Below are positions 1 to 7,512 of a stretch of DNA of 64,000 bases, one piece after another. The position numbers were made by a program, and so were the translations under genes. The notes under the pieces are model-generated. The model saw only the letters and a program-made list of their open reading frames with translations, was not told where the DNA came from and made no database searches. Each line of letters starts with the position of its first letter. Within the stretch, counting starts at the first letter, position 1. Where the stretch lies: assembly GCF_003994465.1 (NCBI RefSeq), contig NZ_RZNX01000002.1, forward strand, positions 85,444 through 149,443, read 5' to 3'. This stretch comes from Paenibacillus zeisoli. GTDB taxonomy: Bacteria > Bacillota > Bacilli > Paenibacillales > Paenibacillaceae.

Positions 1-627
1 GCCTTTATCCGGCTCTGTACGGTAAGCTTCCTTGTTGATCCCGGCCAGCGGGAAGGTTGTTCCATCTTGCGCACGAATGCTTCCGTCAAAGGTATACTCA
101 TCTATCGTGGGCGTTCCGCTCTTACTTACCGCAAAAGCATACATCCCCTGTAGTTCAGACGGACTTGTTATCATCGTCCCCTCCGAAATGGATGCGCCCA
201 TAGGAACACCTTGGCCGTTCACATTGAAGAAGTCGGCATTGACGCCCGCTACGGCGCCGGTCTCTTTGGCCATACCCTGTACGGATTGACGGGTGGTTAC
301 CTGTCCTCCTTTACCGGTCATGACATCCAGCTTGACATAAGGATTGGTCAAATCAACCTGAATTACGTCCGCCAGTACTTTGACGGTAGATCCGGAACGA
401 GTGACGGCATATTGATAATGGGCCAGCTTCGCGCCCGAAGTAATGATCTCTTCCCCCAGCTTCACTACTGGGCTTGATGCCGCATAAGCACTATCAGTTG
501 GAGCCGAAAGCGGTCCCAGACTTAATACAGGCTGAATCCAGATCAGCCCGGCTAAAGTCACTATGGCCAGACGTTTTCCTCTGCTGACGACAAACCCTAC
601 ACGCTTTTCTTGATTTCTATCCGTCAT
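1..627 (-). CDS. Phosphodiester glycosidase (NAGPA-like) family exported protein, 3' end cut off by window
   Basis: Read leftward from ATG at 627, the frame stays open to the window edge, giving the first 209 codons. A charged N-terminus (MTDRNQEKR) is followed by a hydrophobic segment at about residues 18-45 ending near AYA, consistent with an export signal. The body has the pattern of the phosphodiester glycosidase domain, with GVNADFFNVNGQGVPMG as the most diagnostic stretch. In Paenibacillus such proteins often continue into SLH domains, but that part lies outside the window. An SD-like GGGAGAG sits about 13 bases before the start. The family assignment is fairly secure; substrate and cell-wall role are inference. 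Confidence 0.75.
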   Translation of the reverse strand, partial: MTDRNQEKRVGFVVSRGKRLAIVTLAGLIWIQPVLSLGPLSAPTDSAYAASSPVVKLGEEIITSGAKLAHYQYAVTRSGSTVKVLADVIQVDLTNPYVKLDVMTGKGGQVTTRQSVQGMAKETGAVAGVNADFFNVNGQGVPMGASISEGTMITSPSELQGMYAFAVSKSGTPTIDEYTFDGSIRAQDGTTFPLAGINKEAYRTEPDKG

Positions 628-1035
628 AATATAAAGATACTCTCCCATCTTCATTACAAAATCTATTCATAGTACTCTCTCATCCTATTAATAGACTATA
701 AAAAAACGGAAAAGTTACGAAATATAGCGAATTTTCTCCAGTTGTATTTTCTTCCATCATTTTGTCATTTTATTGAACTGAAGGGAATCCGTAGCGGGGG
801 ATAGTGTTGGGGAGAGGACTGATCATATAGACTATCCCCTTGGGTAAAGATTGGCATCCTACTAGTTACCATGTTTTTCTCGTGTTCTATAGTTCGGCTA
901 TTCAAGACAGAATAAGGACGCCTCGTTGTTGAAATCAACGAAACGCCCTCATATTAATACGTTATTTCTGCATGGTTAGATAGACTAGAGCTTAAGAGAA
1001 CATAAGTACATCTGTAGTTTGGAATACCTTTAACT
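628..1035. other. 408-base intergenic interval with two inverted repeats
   Basis: No plausible gene is seen. One 9-bp inverted repeat pairs GGGGATAGT (797-805) with ACTATCCCC (831-839) around a 25-base loop; neither side has a U-run, so it is not an obvious terminator. A second hairpin at 916-948 lies nearer the end of the SLH gene. The rest is AT-rich and holds the leader of the leftmost gene. Confidence 0.4.
916..948 (-). terminator. Possible terminator of the downstream SLH gene
   Basis: A 13-position stem (916-928 with 936-948, three mismatches) and 7-base loop lie about 90 bases after the stop codon at 1036. Read leftward it is followed by TTATTCTGTCTT, a poor U-tract, so termination strength is uncertain. 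Confidence 0.4.
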
Positions 1036-4000
1036 CTATAGATACCCAAGCTTAGTTAGGACCCTCTTCAGCATCACTGCAGCTTGAGCCCTTGTGGCAT
1101 TGCCTTTTGGCTCGAAGGTTGTCGTGCTTGTCCCCTGAATAATCCCCTCTTGATAAGCCTTAGCGACAAAATCCTGGGAAGAGATCTTCTTGCTGTCCTT
1201 GAACAATCTCAGCGTCTGCGACGGAGTCGTGCCCAATATAACGCTGTATCCCGCAGAACTGAGCGCCCGGACCATCATGATCGCCATTTGCTCCCGGGTA
1301 ATCGGGCTGCCCGGCTGGAAGGTGCCATCCGTATTCCCGGTAATGATCCCCGCCTTAGCCGCGGCATTGATGTATGCAGCTGACGCCGAAGACGAAGATA
1401 CATCGCGGAATCGGCTTCCTGATGAGATGTCAGGGCTCAAACCTAGTCCCTTAGCAATATACACGGCAAATTCAGAGCGGGTAATGCTCTGATTGGGATG
1501 AAACAGATTCGGGCTGCGACCGTCTATAATCAGTTTGCTTGCCAGTTCGTTCACTTCGTTACGCGCCCAGTGTGCGTTCAGATCAGAGAACAGCGTAAGG
1601 CCTGTAGCAGGTCCAGCAATCATATTAGCTGGAATAGATGCCGTCAATACGGTATAGCTGCCTAATCTAGATGCCTTGGAAGGCATGAATGAACCGGTTC
1701 GTGAAGCAGCATCAAATTTCAGCATCGCTGTCTGAGCGGTTGGCGCACTTTTGCTTGTACGAACCATCAGTTTGCCGTTAAGGGTTACCGCCTGGGCTAC
1801 GGTTGGCGATACTACACCGACATAGACATCAACCGGATCCTCAACTGCCACGTAGGATACCCCGGCTCCCGTACTGACGGATTGACCTATTAGTGAGGTT
1901 TTGGATATACGCTCAAGCTGTACGGTTAAATAGGTTGACGAAAGCGTAGATCCGCCCGTTAATCGAGATATATCGATAAATGATATTTTGGCGAGCGGCA
2001 CTTCATAGAGAACATCCCCATATCTGACTACAAAAGAGGGATTCCCTCCACGTGTATAGGCCTCTAATAACGGCTGCAGCGGAATAGCTACCTTTGCCGC
2101 TCTCTCAGAAGAAGGCACTTCAAAAGCCAAGGTACGCTCAAGACTCGATCCTGCCAGATAGGTAAAAGCTTCTGATACTTTACTGTTATCCAAGGTGTAC
2201 TTCGAAATATCCTGACCCGTACGCGAGCGATCACTCGTTTTCACTGCTGTACTCAAATTCATTACGAAGGCAGCTCTTCCGAACTCACTGGACTGAAGCA
2301 GGGATAGATACAATGGGAGACCATTGTTAGCTGCCGCTGAATCAGTTAGGTTCTGCAGGGCCATACGACTGAAGCTGGCAACCAGATTATTGGAGCTGTC
2401 ATAAATCAGGGTGCTGCCTTGGGCATAAGACAGGTCTACAACCTGTCCGGCTGCAACAGGCGAACTTAGCTTAATTGTAAGTGTGCTGCCATCCAGCACG
2501 GCGGATAGAATGCCCTTGGACAGCTGATCAGCCATCACATAGAATTGGCTGGTGGGCAGTGAAACCGAAGTAGACCTCAGCGGGCTGTTATACACAACCG
2601 TGACCGTATCCCCTTTGATGGTAGCAGAGCGGATACCCTGTCCTGTTGAGGAACTATAATAATTTACGCGCTCCTGATTAAGATATCCCGCCAAGTTCCC
2701 ATTCAGGTCACTGATTCCGTCCGCAGATGGTACATAAGAGACTGTTACATTTTGCGATACGGTAAATGAGGAAGCCAAGGTCAAGGTAACCTGATTGGAG
2801 TTAACCGCTATTGCAGTTACATAGACTGGCGTATTATTTACGAGAACTGAATACTGGCTTTTCATAGGTATTGTATTAGGTTTAAGCGCCTCATTATAAG
2901 TTAACACAAGCGAGTTACCAGTTCCCTCTGCTTTTGTGAATACAGGCGCCTTACTGTCGTTGATATTCCGCACAAACAAATTACTGAATGCCGAAATGTT
3001 CTGACCCCTATAGTCCTGAACAGGATACGAACCTGGTGAATAGGATACCCTTACTACTTCTCCACTCCCTATGGGACTGGATAGATTCAGATAGATCCGG
3101 TTGCCACTTTGTGAAATACTGCTAATCCCTCGGTAGGATCCATCCGAGCTGACTGAGAATTGGCTTGCGGCATAAATGGATACACTATTCAGGTTATCAC
3201 GGAATGCTAGAACAACAGTGCTGCCACTAGCGTACCCTTCCTCTGTCTGAGGCAGCGAGGAGTCCACCGCGTTCGCTACCTCACGTAGAGAGAAGGCGGC
3301 AGCAATATTGTGATAGACGTCCTGAATGGGACTTACTGCACTGCCGGAGTAGCTGATGCGAATATTTTGACCGAGAGATACTCCTGTCTCTAAGACCACA
3401 TGGACCGAATCGCCTGACACATACGCACTTGCGATACGACGAGATTCTCCATTTACGTATATCTGGAAGCTTGAGGGCTGAAGACTCACCGTAGAATCCA
3501 GCGTCTTGTTATACTGCAAGCGAATGGTTGTACTATTATACAATTGAGCGTTTTGCAGTACCGGAACTGTTGTGTCCTGTGCACCCGTAGTGAAGCCCCA
3601 GCTATAGTCCGCACTGCTTGGGTAAGGATTCTTGTCACTGTCCGTAAAAGCACCTACCGGTACCGTTACAGTATAGCCTACTCCTGGTAACAAGGAAGTC
3701 TGGGGAGTGACCGTAATCGTATTGGTACCTCCACCTGTTACATTGGATGAAGTCAGAGCTATGCTCTGCGCCGTTTGACCAGATGGCTTAACACTGATGG
3801 AACCATGATCCGGATAGACCGGACGGCTGAAGGTCAATTTAAGACTGCTGCTAGCCGCTACATTTGATGTAAGATTAGCTGGACTTACGGAGACCAGCTG
3901 CACCGCCGTACCCCGCACATTAAACACCCAGCCTTGAGCACTTGTAATCCCGCCAAAAGCCTGATCATCGTCGTCTACGAACGCACCTGGATCAATTAGG

Positions 4001-4686
4001 ACATAATAGCGTTCTCCGGCGGTTAGCCCAGTTACCGAGAAGGTGGCGGTGTCTCCCCCACTAAGGACAAGCTGAGTTGAAGTCACAGGCAGTGACAACG
4101 CCGTTGTGTTGTCTGAAGCCTTTTTCACCAGAATATTGCCACTGTTCCCCTTGATAACCGGCTTGCTGAAAGTAACGCTAAGTGTCTGGCTAACCCCATT
4201 CACAATAGCGTTATTTACAGGTGAAAATGTAGCAGCCGTCGGCGGCACACTGCCGCTGGTCAGTGTCTTGAAGGTATACGAGTAGGCCGCAGAAGTATTC
4301 CCTGCTTCGTCCACAAAGGTACCTCCGGACAGACTTACTCTATAGTAGCTGCCTGGATCGTAAGTAATACTAGAAGTATCGATGTCACGAATCGTATTGT
4401 AAGCATCCACAACACTTGGAGTCACGGGTATCGTCCCGACAACTGTCGATGCCCCTGCGGGATCCTTGGTTACGGTAATCGTTCCTGTTCCCGCCTTCAC
4501 CTTCCTGTCGAACTGCACCTTGAGATTCACCTTCGTCGGATCGATCCCTTTCGATCCATTAACCGGTGTGGTGACCGTAGGAATAAGTGTCGGATCCTGC
4601 TGAATTGGCGCAGCAGCGGCAACCGCAGACACTACCATATTCAACCCCATAATCAGCACCAACCATAAAGCAATTCTTTTCCTCAC
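1036..4686 (-). CDS. Exported S-layer homology (SLH) protein with Ig-like/SwmB-type repeats
   Basis: 1216 residues starting at GTG 4686, with an AAGGGAG ribosome-binding site about 11 bases upstream. Residues 1-26 form a signal peptide (MRKRIALWLVLIMGLNMVV, cleavage after AAA). Residues ~30-370 hold three Big_5-type Ig-like modules (SGSVPPTAATFSPVNNAIV and similar). Residues ~370-800 hold SwmB-like repeats with the recurring pattern 'LVLTYNEAL...V.VSY.PG..P.QD..G'. The last ~180 residues carry three SLH modules with ITRSE, ITREQ and ATRAQ motifs, which bind pyruvylated secondary cell-wall polymer; csaB for that modification is at 20.2 kb. The Ig stack probably projects from the wall. The ligand and exact role are unknown. 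Confidence 0.85.
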   Translation of the reverse strand: MRKRIALWLVLIMGLNMVVSAVAAAAPIQQDPTLIPTVTTPVNGSKGIDPTKVNLKVQFDRKVKAGTGTITVTKDPAGASTVVGTIPVTPSVVDAYNTIRDIDTSSITYDPGSYYRVSLSGGTFVDEAGNTSAAYSYTFKTLTSGSVPPTAATFSPVNNAIVNGVSQTLSVTFSKPVIKGNSGNILVKKASDNTTALSLPVTSTQLVLSGGDTATFSVTGLTAGERYYVLIDPGAFVDDDDQAFGGITSAQGWVFNVRGTAVQLVSVSPANLTSNVAASSSLKLTFSRPVYPDHGSISVKPSGQTAQSIALTSSNVTGGGTNTITVTPQTSLLPGVGYTVTVPVGAFTDSDKNPYPSSADYSWGFTTGAQDTTVPVLQNAQLYNSTTIRLQYNKTLDSTVSLQPSSFQIYVNGESRRIASAYVSGDSVHVVLETGVSLGQNIRISYSGSAVSPIQDVYHNIAAAFSLREVANAVDSSLPQTEEGYASGSTVVLAFRDNLNSVSIYAASQFSVSSDGSYRGISSISQSGNRIYLNLSSPIGSGEVVRVSYSPGSYPVQDYRGQNISAFSNLFVRNINDSKAPVFTKAEGTGNSLVLTYNEALKPNTIPMKSQYSVLVNNTPVYVTAIAVNSNQVTLTLASSFTVSQNVTVSYVPSADGISDLNGNLAGYLNQERVNYYSSSTGQGIRSATIKGDTVTVVYNSPLRSTSVSLPTSQFYVMADQLSKGILSAVLDGSTLTIKLSSPVAAGQVVDLSYAQGSTLIYDSSNNLVASFSRMALQNLTDSAAANNGLPLYLSLLQSSEFGRAAFVMNLSTAVKTSDRSRTGQDISKYTLDNSKVSEAFTYLAGSSLERTLAFEVPSSERAAKVAIPLQPLLEAYTRGGNPSFVVRYGDVLYEVPLAKISFIDISRLTGGSTLSSTYLTVQLERISKTSLIGQSVSTGAGVSYVAVEDPVDVYVGVVSPTVAQAVTLNGKLMVRTSKSAPTAQTAMLKFDAASRTGSFMPSKASRLGSYTVLTASIPANMIAGPATGLTLFSDLNAHWARNEVNELASKLIIDGRSPNLFHPNQSITRSEFAVYIAKGLGLSPDISSGSRFRDVSSSSASAAYINAAAKAGIITGNTDGTFQPGSPITREQMAIMMVRALSSAGYSVILGTTPSQTLRLFKDSKKISSQDFVAKAYQEGIIQGTSTTTFEPKGNATRAQAAVMLKRVLTKLGYL

Positions 4687-4978
4687 TCTAGCAACTTCTC
4701 CCTTCAGGCCAAAAATATATATTTAAAATATGTAATCATCTGCTCACGACTAAATGAACAGTCGTATATCTATTTTCGGCTAAAAGGCTCTCTAACTTTA
4801 GTTTTTATACAGAATTATCCAACAAGAGAAGGCTATCCCTCTCAGATTGATCTGCCTCTCCCTTCATTAGGTCTTCAGTTCAGATATCAAGGCGGCTGAT
4901 ATCGGTTCAACTGTTCCAAGTTTCCCCGTTCCTCAATATCTCTTCTGAACGGTTTTCTAAGTTCGTTCTATGTATAAC

Positions 4979-5018
4979 AAAAAAACGGGCTTCCTCCACA
5001 TCGCGGAGGAATACCCGT
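4979..5018 (-). terminator. metK intrinsic terminator
   Basis: The stem pairs ACGGG..TCCTCC (from 4985) with GGAGGA..ACCCGT (to 5018); leftward it runs into seven U's (4979-4985 on the opposite strand). It lies just beyond the metK stop codon. The remaining ~290 bases to the SLH gene contain its leader and nothing else recognisable. Confidence 0.85.
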
Positions 5019-5044
5019 CTTAACTTAATTGTGATGAACTTGTC

Positions 5045-6247
5045 TTACAGACCCGCTTGCTCTTTGAGGAGCTCAGCCTTGTCCACACGTTCCCAAGGAA
5101 GATCCACATCCGTACGGCCAAAGTGACCATAAGCTGCAGTCTGGTGGTAAATTGGGCGACGAAGGTCAAGCATACGGATGATACCGGCAGGACGAAGGTC
5201 GAAGTTATTGCTTACGAGTTCGACAAGCTTCTCTTCGGATACTTTGCCTGTTCCGTATGTATCGACATTAATCGATACTGGTGTAGCTACCCCGATCGCA
5301 TAAGCGAGCTGGATTTCTACTTTGTCAGCAAGACCTGCAGCTACAAGGTTCTTCGCAACATAACGTGCTGCATAGGCTGCGGAACGGTCTACTTTTGTAG
5401 GATCCTTACCGGAGAATGCACCACCGCCATGACGAGCATAACCGCCGTAGGTATCTACGATGATCTTACGTCCAGTCAGACCGGCATCCCCTTGAGGTCC
5501 ACCGATAACGAAGCGGCCTGTTGGGTTGATGAAATATTTAGTATCTGCATCCAGCAGTTCAGCTGGAACTACAGGAAGGATAACTTTTTCTTTGATGTCA
5601 GCTTGGATCTGCTCCAAAGTTGCTTCTTCAGCATGCTGTGTGGATACCACGATTGTATCAACACGGGTCGGCTTGCCGTCCACGTACTCAATCGTAACTT
5701 GAGTCTTACCGTCTGGACGAAGGTAGTCCAGTGTGCCGTCTTTACGTACTTCGGAGAGACGACGAGCAATACGGTGGGACAGAGCAATAGGAAGAGGCAT
5801 AAGTTCAGGTGTCTCGTTCGTAGCAAAACCGAACATCAGACCTTGGTCCCCTGCACCAATATTAGCCGTTTCCTTATCCACTTGGGCAGGATCGCGGTTC
5901 TCCAGTGCCGCATTCACGCCTTGGGCGATATCCGCGGACTGTTCATTTAGTGACGTCAGCACTGCACAGGTATTATAGTCAAAACCGTACTTCGCACGGG
6001 TATAACCAATATCCTTGACGGTCTTACGTACGATAGACGGGATGTCTACGTATTCGGAACTCGTACTAATCTCACCAATTACAAGCACCAGGCCCGTTGC
6101 AACGGACACTTCGCAAGCAACGCGAGCATTAGGGTCATTAGCCAGAAATGCGTCAAGTACCGCATCAGAGATCTGGTCACAAATCTTGTCCGGGTGTCCT
6201 TCGGTAACGGACTCGGAAGTAAACAAATGTCGCCCTTTAATGGACAT
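5045..6247 (-). CDS. metK: S-adenosylmethionine synthetase
   Basis: 400 residues, the normal length for MetK. The enzyme makes S-adenosylmethionine from ATP and methionine in the cytoplasm. Visible signatures are [18 protein letters not shown] near the N-terminus (ATP/Mg site), [12 protein letters not shown] around residue 117-128, and [19 protein letters not shown] (catalytic lysine and phosphate-binding loop) around 255-275. The ATG at 6247 is preceded by GGGAGG at about 9 bases. A sigma-A promoter and a terminator-like hairpin lie in the ~100-base leader, suggesting attenuation or shielding, but no canonical S-box (SAM-I) core was found. Single-gene unit with its own terminator. Confidence 0.97.
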   Translation of the reverse strand: MSIKGRHLFTSESVTEGHPDKICDQISDAVLDAFLANDPNARVACEVSVATGLVLVIGEISTSSEYVDIPSIVRKTVKDIGYTRAKYGFDYNTCAVLTSLNEQSADIAQGVNAALENRDPAQVDKETANIGAGDQGLMFGFATNETPELMPLPIALSHRIARRLSEVRKDGTLDYLRPDGKTQVTIEYVDGKPTRVDTIVVSTQHAEEATLEQIQADIKEKVILPVVPAELLDADTKYFINPTGRFVIGGPQGDAGLTGRKIIVDTYGGYARHGGGAFSGKDPTKVDRSAAYAARYVAKNLVAAGLADKVEIQLAYAIGVATPVSINVDTYGTGKVSEEKLVELVSNNFDLRPAGIIRMLDLRRPIYHQTAAYGHFGRTDVDLPWERVDKAELLKEQAGL

Positions 6248-6300
6248 GAATTCTCAACCTCCCATATGGATAGTATGGCAATCGCCAACCGATCCTACAC

Positions 6301-6332
6301 AAAAAATGAACCTTTTCCGCTCGGAAAAGGTT
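6301..6332 (-). terminator. Terminator hairpin inside the metK leader
   Basis: Perfect 10-bp stem AACCTTTTCC (6309-6318) / GGAAAAGGTT (6323-6332), loop GCTC, followed leftward by CATTTTTT. It lies downstream of the metK promoter (6354-6382) and 60 bases before the metK start. It may terminate the upstream SASP transcript, attenuate metK, or both. Confidence 0.75.
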
Positions 6333-6353
6333 GAAGTACAAGCCTCAAAAGTC

Positions 6354-6382
6354 ATATTAACGTATTTGTACCCCCCTGTCAA
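6354..6382 (-). promoter_or_regulatory. Sigma-A promoter of metK
   Basis: TTGACA (6377-6382) and TAATAT (6354-6359) on the minus strand, with a 17-base spacer; near consensus. Transcription would start around 6347, giving a ~100-base leader. Confidence 0.8.
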
Positions 6383-6447
6383 TCAAGGGACCAGGCTTAT
6401 TATTCCTTATTTCCGATTAATAATTGCAATGAATTTGAATACATTCT

Positions 6448-6729
6448 TTATAATGTAAAATGCCGCTCTGCATGCGCCACCAAACGCTTCGTAATCTCCC
6501 CGCCCACGGAGCCATTCTCACGCGAGGTCAAGTGACCCCAGCTGCTTGTGGTATGGCCATTTCCCATGCTTCCAAGCTCCCCGGCAAATTCAGTATCTGC
6601 CGAACCCATGGAACCTGCACCATAGCCTACTGGCAGACCGAACTCGGCTGCGATTTCATATTTCATTTGTTTCAGGGCTTCACGGCTTTGCGGTACGATT
6701 TGACGATTTCTTCTGCTGTTACTTGCCAT
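6448..6729 (-). CDS. Alpha/beta-type small acid-soluble spore protein
   Basis: 93 residues. The family coats and protects DNA in the dormant spore. Both family motifs are present: EALKQMKYEIAAEFGLP (GPR protease cleavage region) and NGSVGGEITKRLV near the C-terminus. Between them is a Gly/Ser-rich insertion of about 25 residues (YGAGSMGSADTEFAGELGS), which makes the protein longer than the usual 60-75 residues. A strong AGGAGGTG ribosome-binding site precedes the ATG at 6729. Expression should be late in the forespore, but a convincing sigma-G promoter was not found. Confidence 0.92.
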   Translation of the reverse strand: MASNSRRNRQIVPQSREALKQMKYEIAAEFGLPVGYGAGSMGSADTEFAGELGSMGNGHTTSSWGHLTSRENGSVGGEITKRLVAHAERHFTL

Positions 6730-6843
6730 TAGAATACACCTCCTGAGTACTGGTTATACAGGATTAGTATCTCTGCCTTGCGAACTTGTAGCCGTATGAA
6801 TGTTTGTTATTAGAAGCAATTAATGGCGCTGCTGGTTAACAGG

Positions 6844-7377
6844 CTATTTAATGACATAACCGCCTCTGACCATGACAGTAAGACTCATCTTCTGACCGTC
6901 TGCTACCTGAATACCCCGGCCTTCCCTTGGAAAAGATAACAGATGATTACCCGCAGCTGGCTCTCCATTCGCAATATCCTTACCGTCCGTCAGATCCGCC
7001 ACTCCGTTAGCGTCTGCACTATAGATAATGGCTTTGCCGGCACGAACGATGAACTCGGCACCTGCCTTCGCGATCAATGTCTGGCCAGGCTTTAGGGTAA
7101 CAACTTCAATGCCATCACTAGCAGCAGATCCTCCTGTCGAAGATCCTGTTCCGCTTCCGGTGCCTGGTGTTGGTGTCGTGGAACCGCTGCCCGCTGAGCC
7201 ACCAAGTGCCTTTTGAATCTGTTGATCCACATAACTCTTAGTTACTACCGGATCATCTGCGGTACCTGGCTGGTTGGTTACTCCAGCTCCTTCCGCCTGA
7301 AGGTTGAGCAGTGAGCCTGCCAATAATCCGCCACCAATTAAAACGGCTGCTGCCGTGATCTTCCATGTTCTTTTCAT
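6844..7377 (-). CDS. Exported protein of unknown function
   Basis: 177 residues with a clear signal peptide (MKRTWKITAAAVLIGGGLLAG, ending near LQAEG). A short helical segment 'DDPVVTKSYVDQQIQKAL' is followed by a low-complexity Gly/Ser/Thr linker (residues ~60-85) and a C-terminal domain of ~85 residues rich in hydrophobic/Gly alternation (LKPGQTLIAKAGAEFIVRAG ... VMVRGGYVIK), predicted to be beta-structured. I do not recognise the family. It sits between SLH-protein genes, so a role at the cell surface is plausible but unproven. A GC-AGGAGGCAGCTC ribosome-binding region precedes ATG 7377. Confidence 0.75.
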   Translation of the reverse strand: MKRTWKITAAAVLIGGGLLAGSLLNLQAEGAGVTNQPGTADDPVVTKSYVDQQIQKALGGSAGSGSTTPTPGTGSGTGSSTGGSAASDGIEVVTLKPGQTLIAKAGAEFIVRAGKAIIYSADANGVADLTDGKDIANGEPAAGNHLLSFPREGRGIQVADGQKMSLTVMVRGGYVIK

Positions 7378-7474
7378 GAGCTGCCTCCTGCCATATTGGA
7401 AATTCTTCTAGTCGTCTTTGGTTCATACCATATATCTACTAATGATAGAGGTTTTGCTAGATAGAGACAAGCAA

Positions 7475-7496
7475 AATCCCCCAATTGGGGGATCTT
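7475..7496 (-). terminator. Terminator of the 877-residue exported protein gene
   Basis: Palindromic hairpin ATCCCCCAATTGGGGGAT about 17 bases after the stop at 7513; leftward it continues into TTTTGCTTG. Confidence 0.7.
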
Positions 7497-7512
7497 AGCT
7501 TGAATCAACTTA

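Noticed and set aside
5057..5950. Long plus-strand frame opposite metK
   Set aside because: Antisense shadow of a highly biased, conserved gene; no ribosome-binding site and no domain similarity.
6248..6447. SAM-I (S-box) riboswitch before metK
   Set aside because: The conserved S-box core was not found, and only about 15 bases lie between the predicted transcription start and the terminator hairpin, too few for the ~100-base aptamer.
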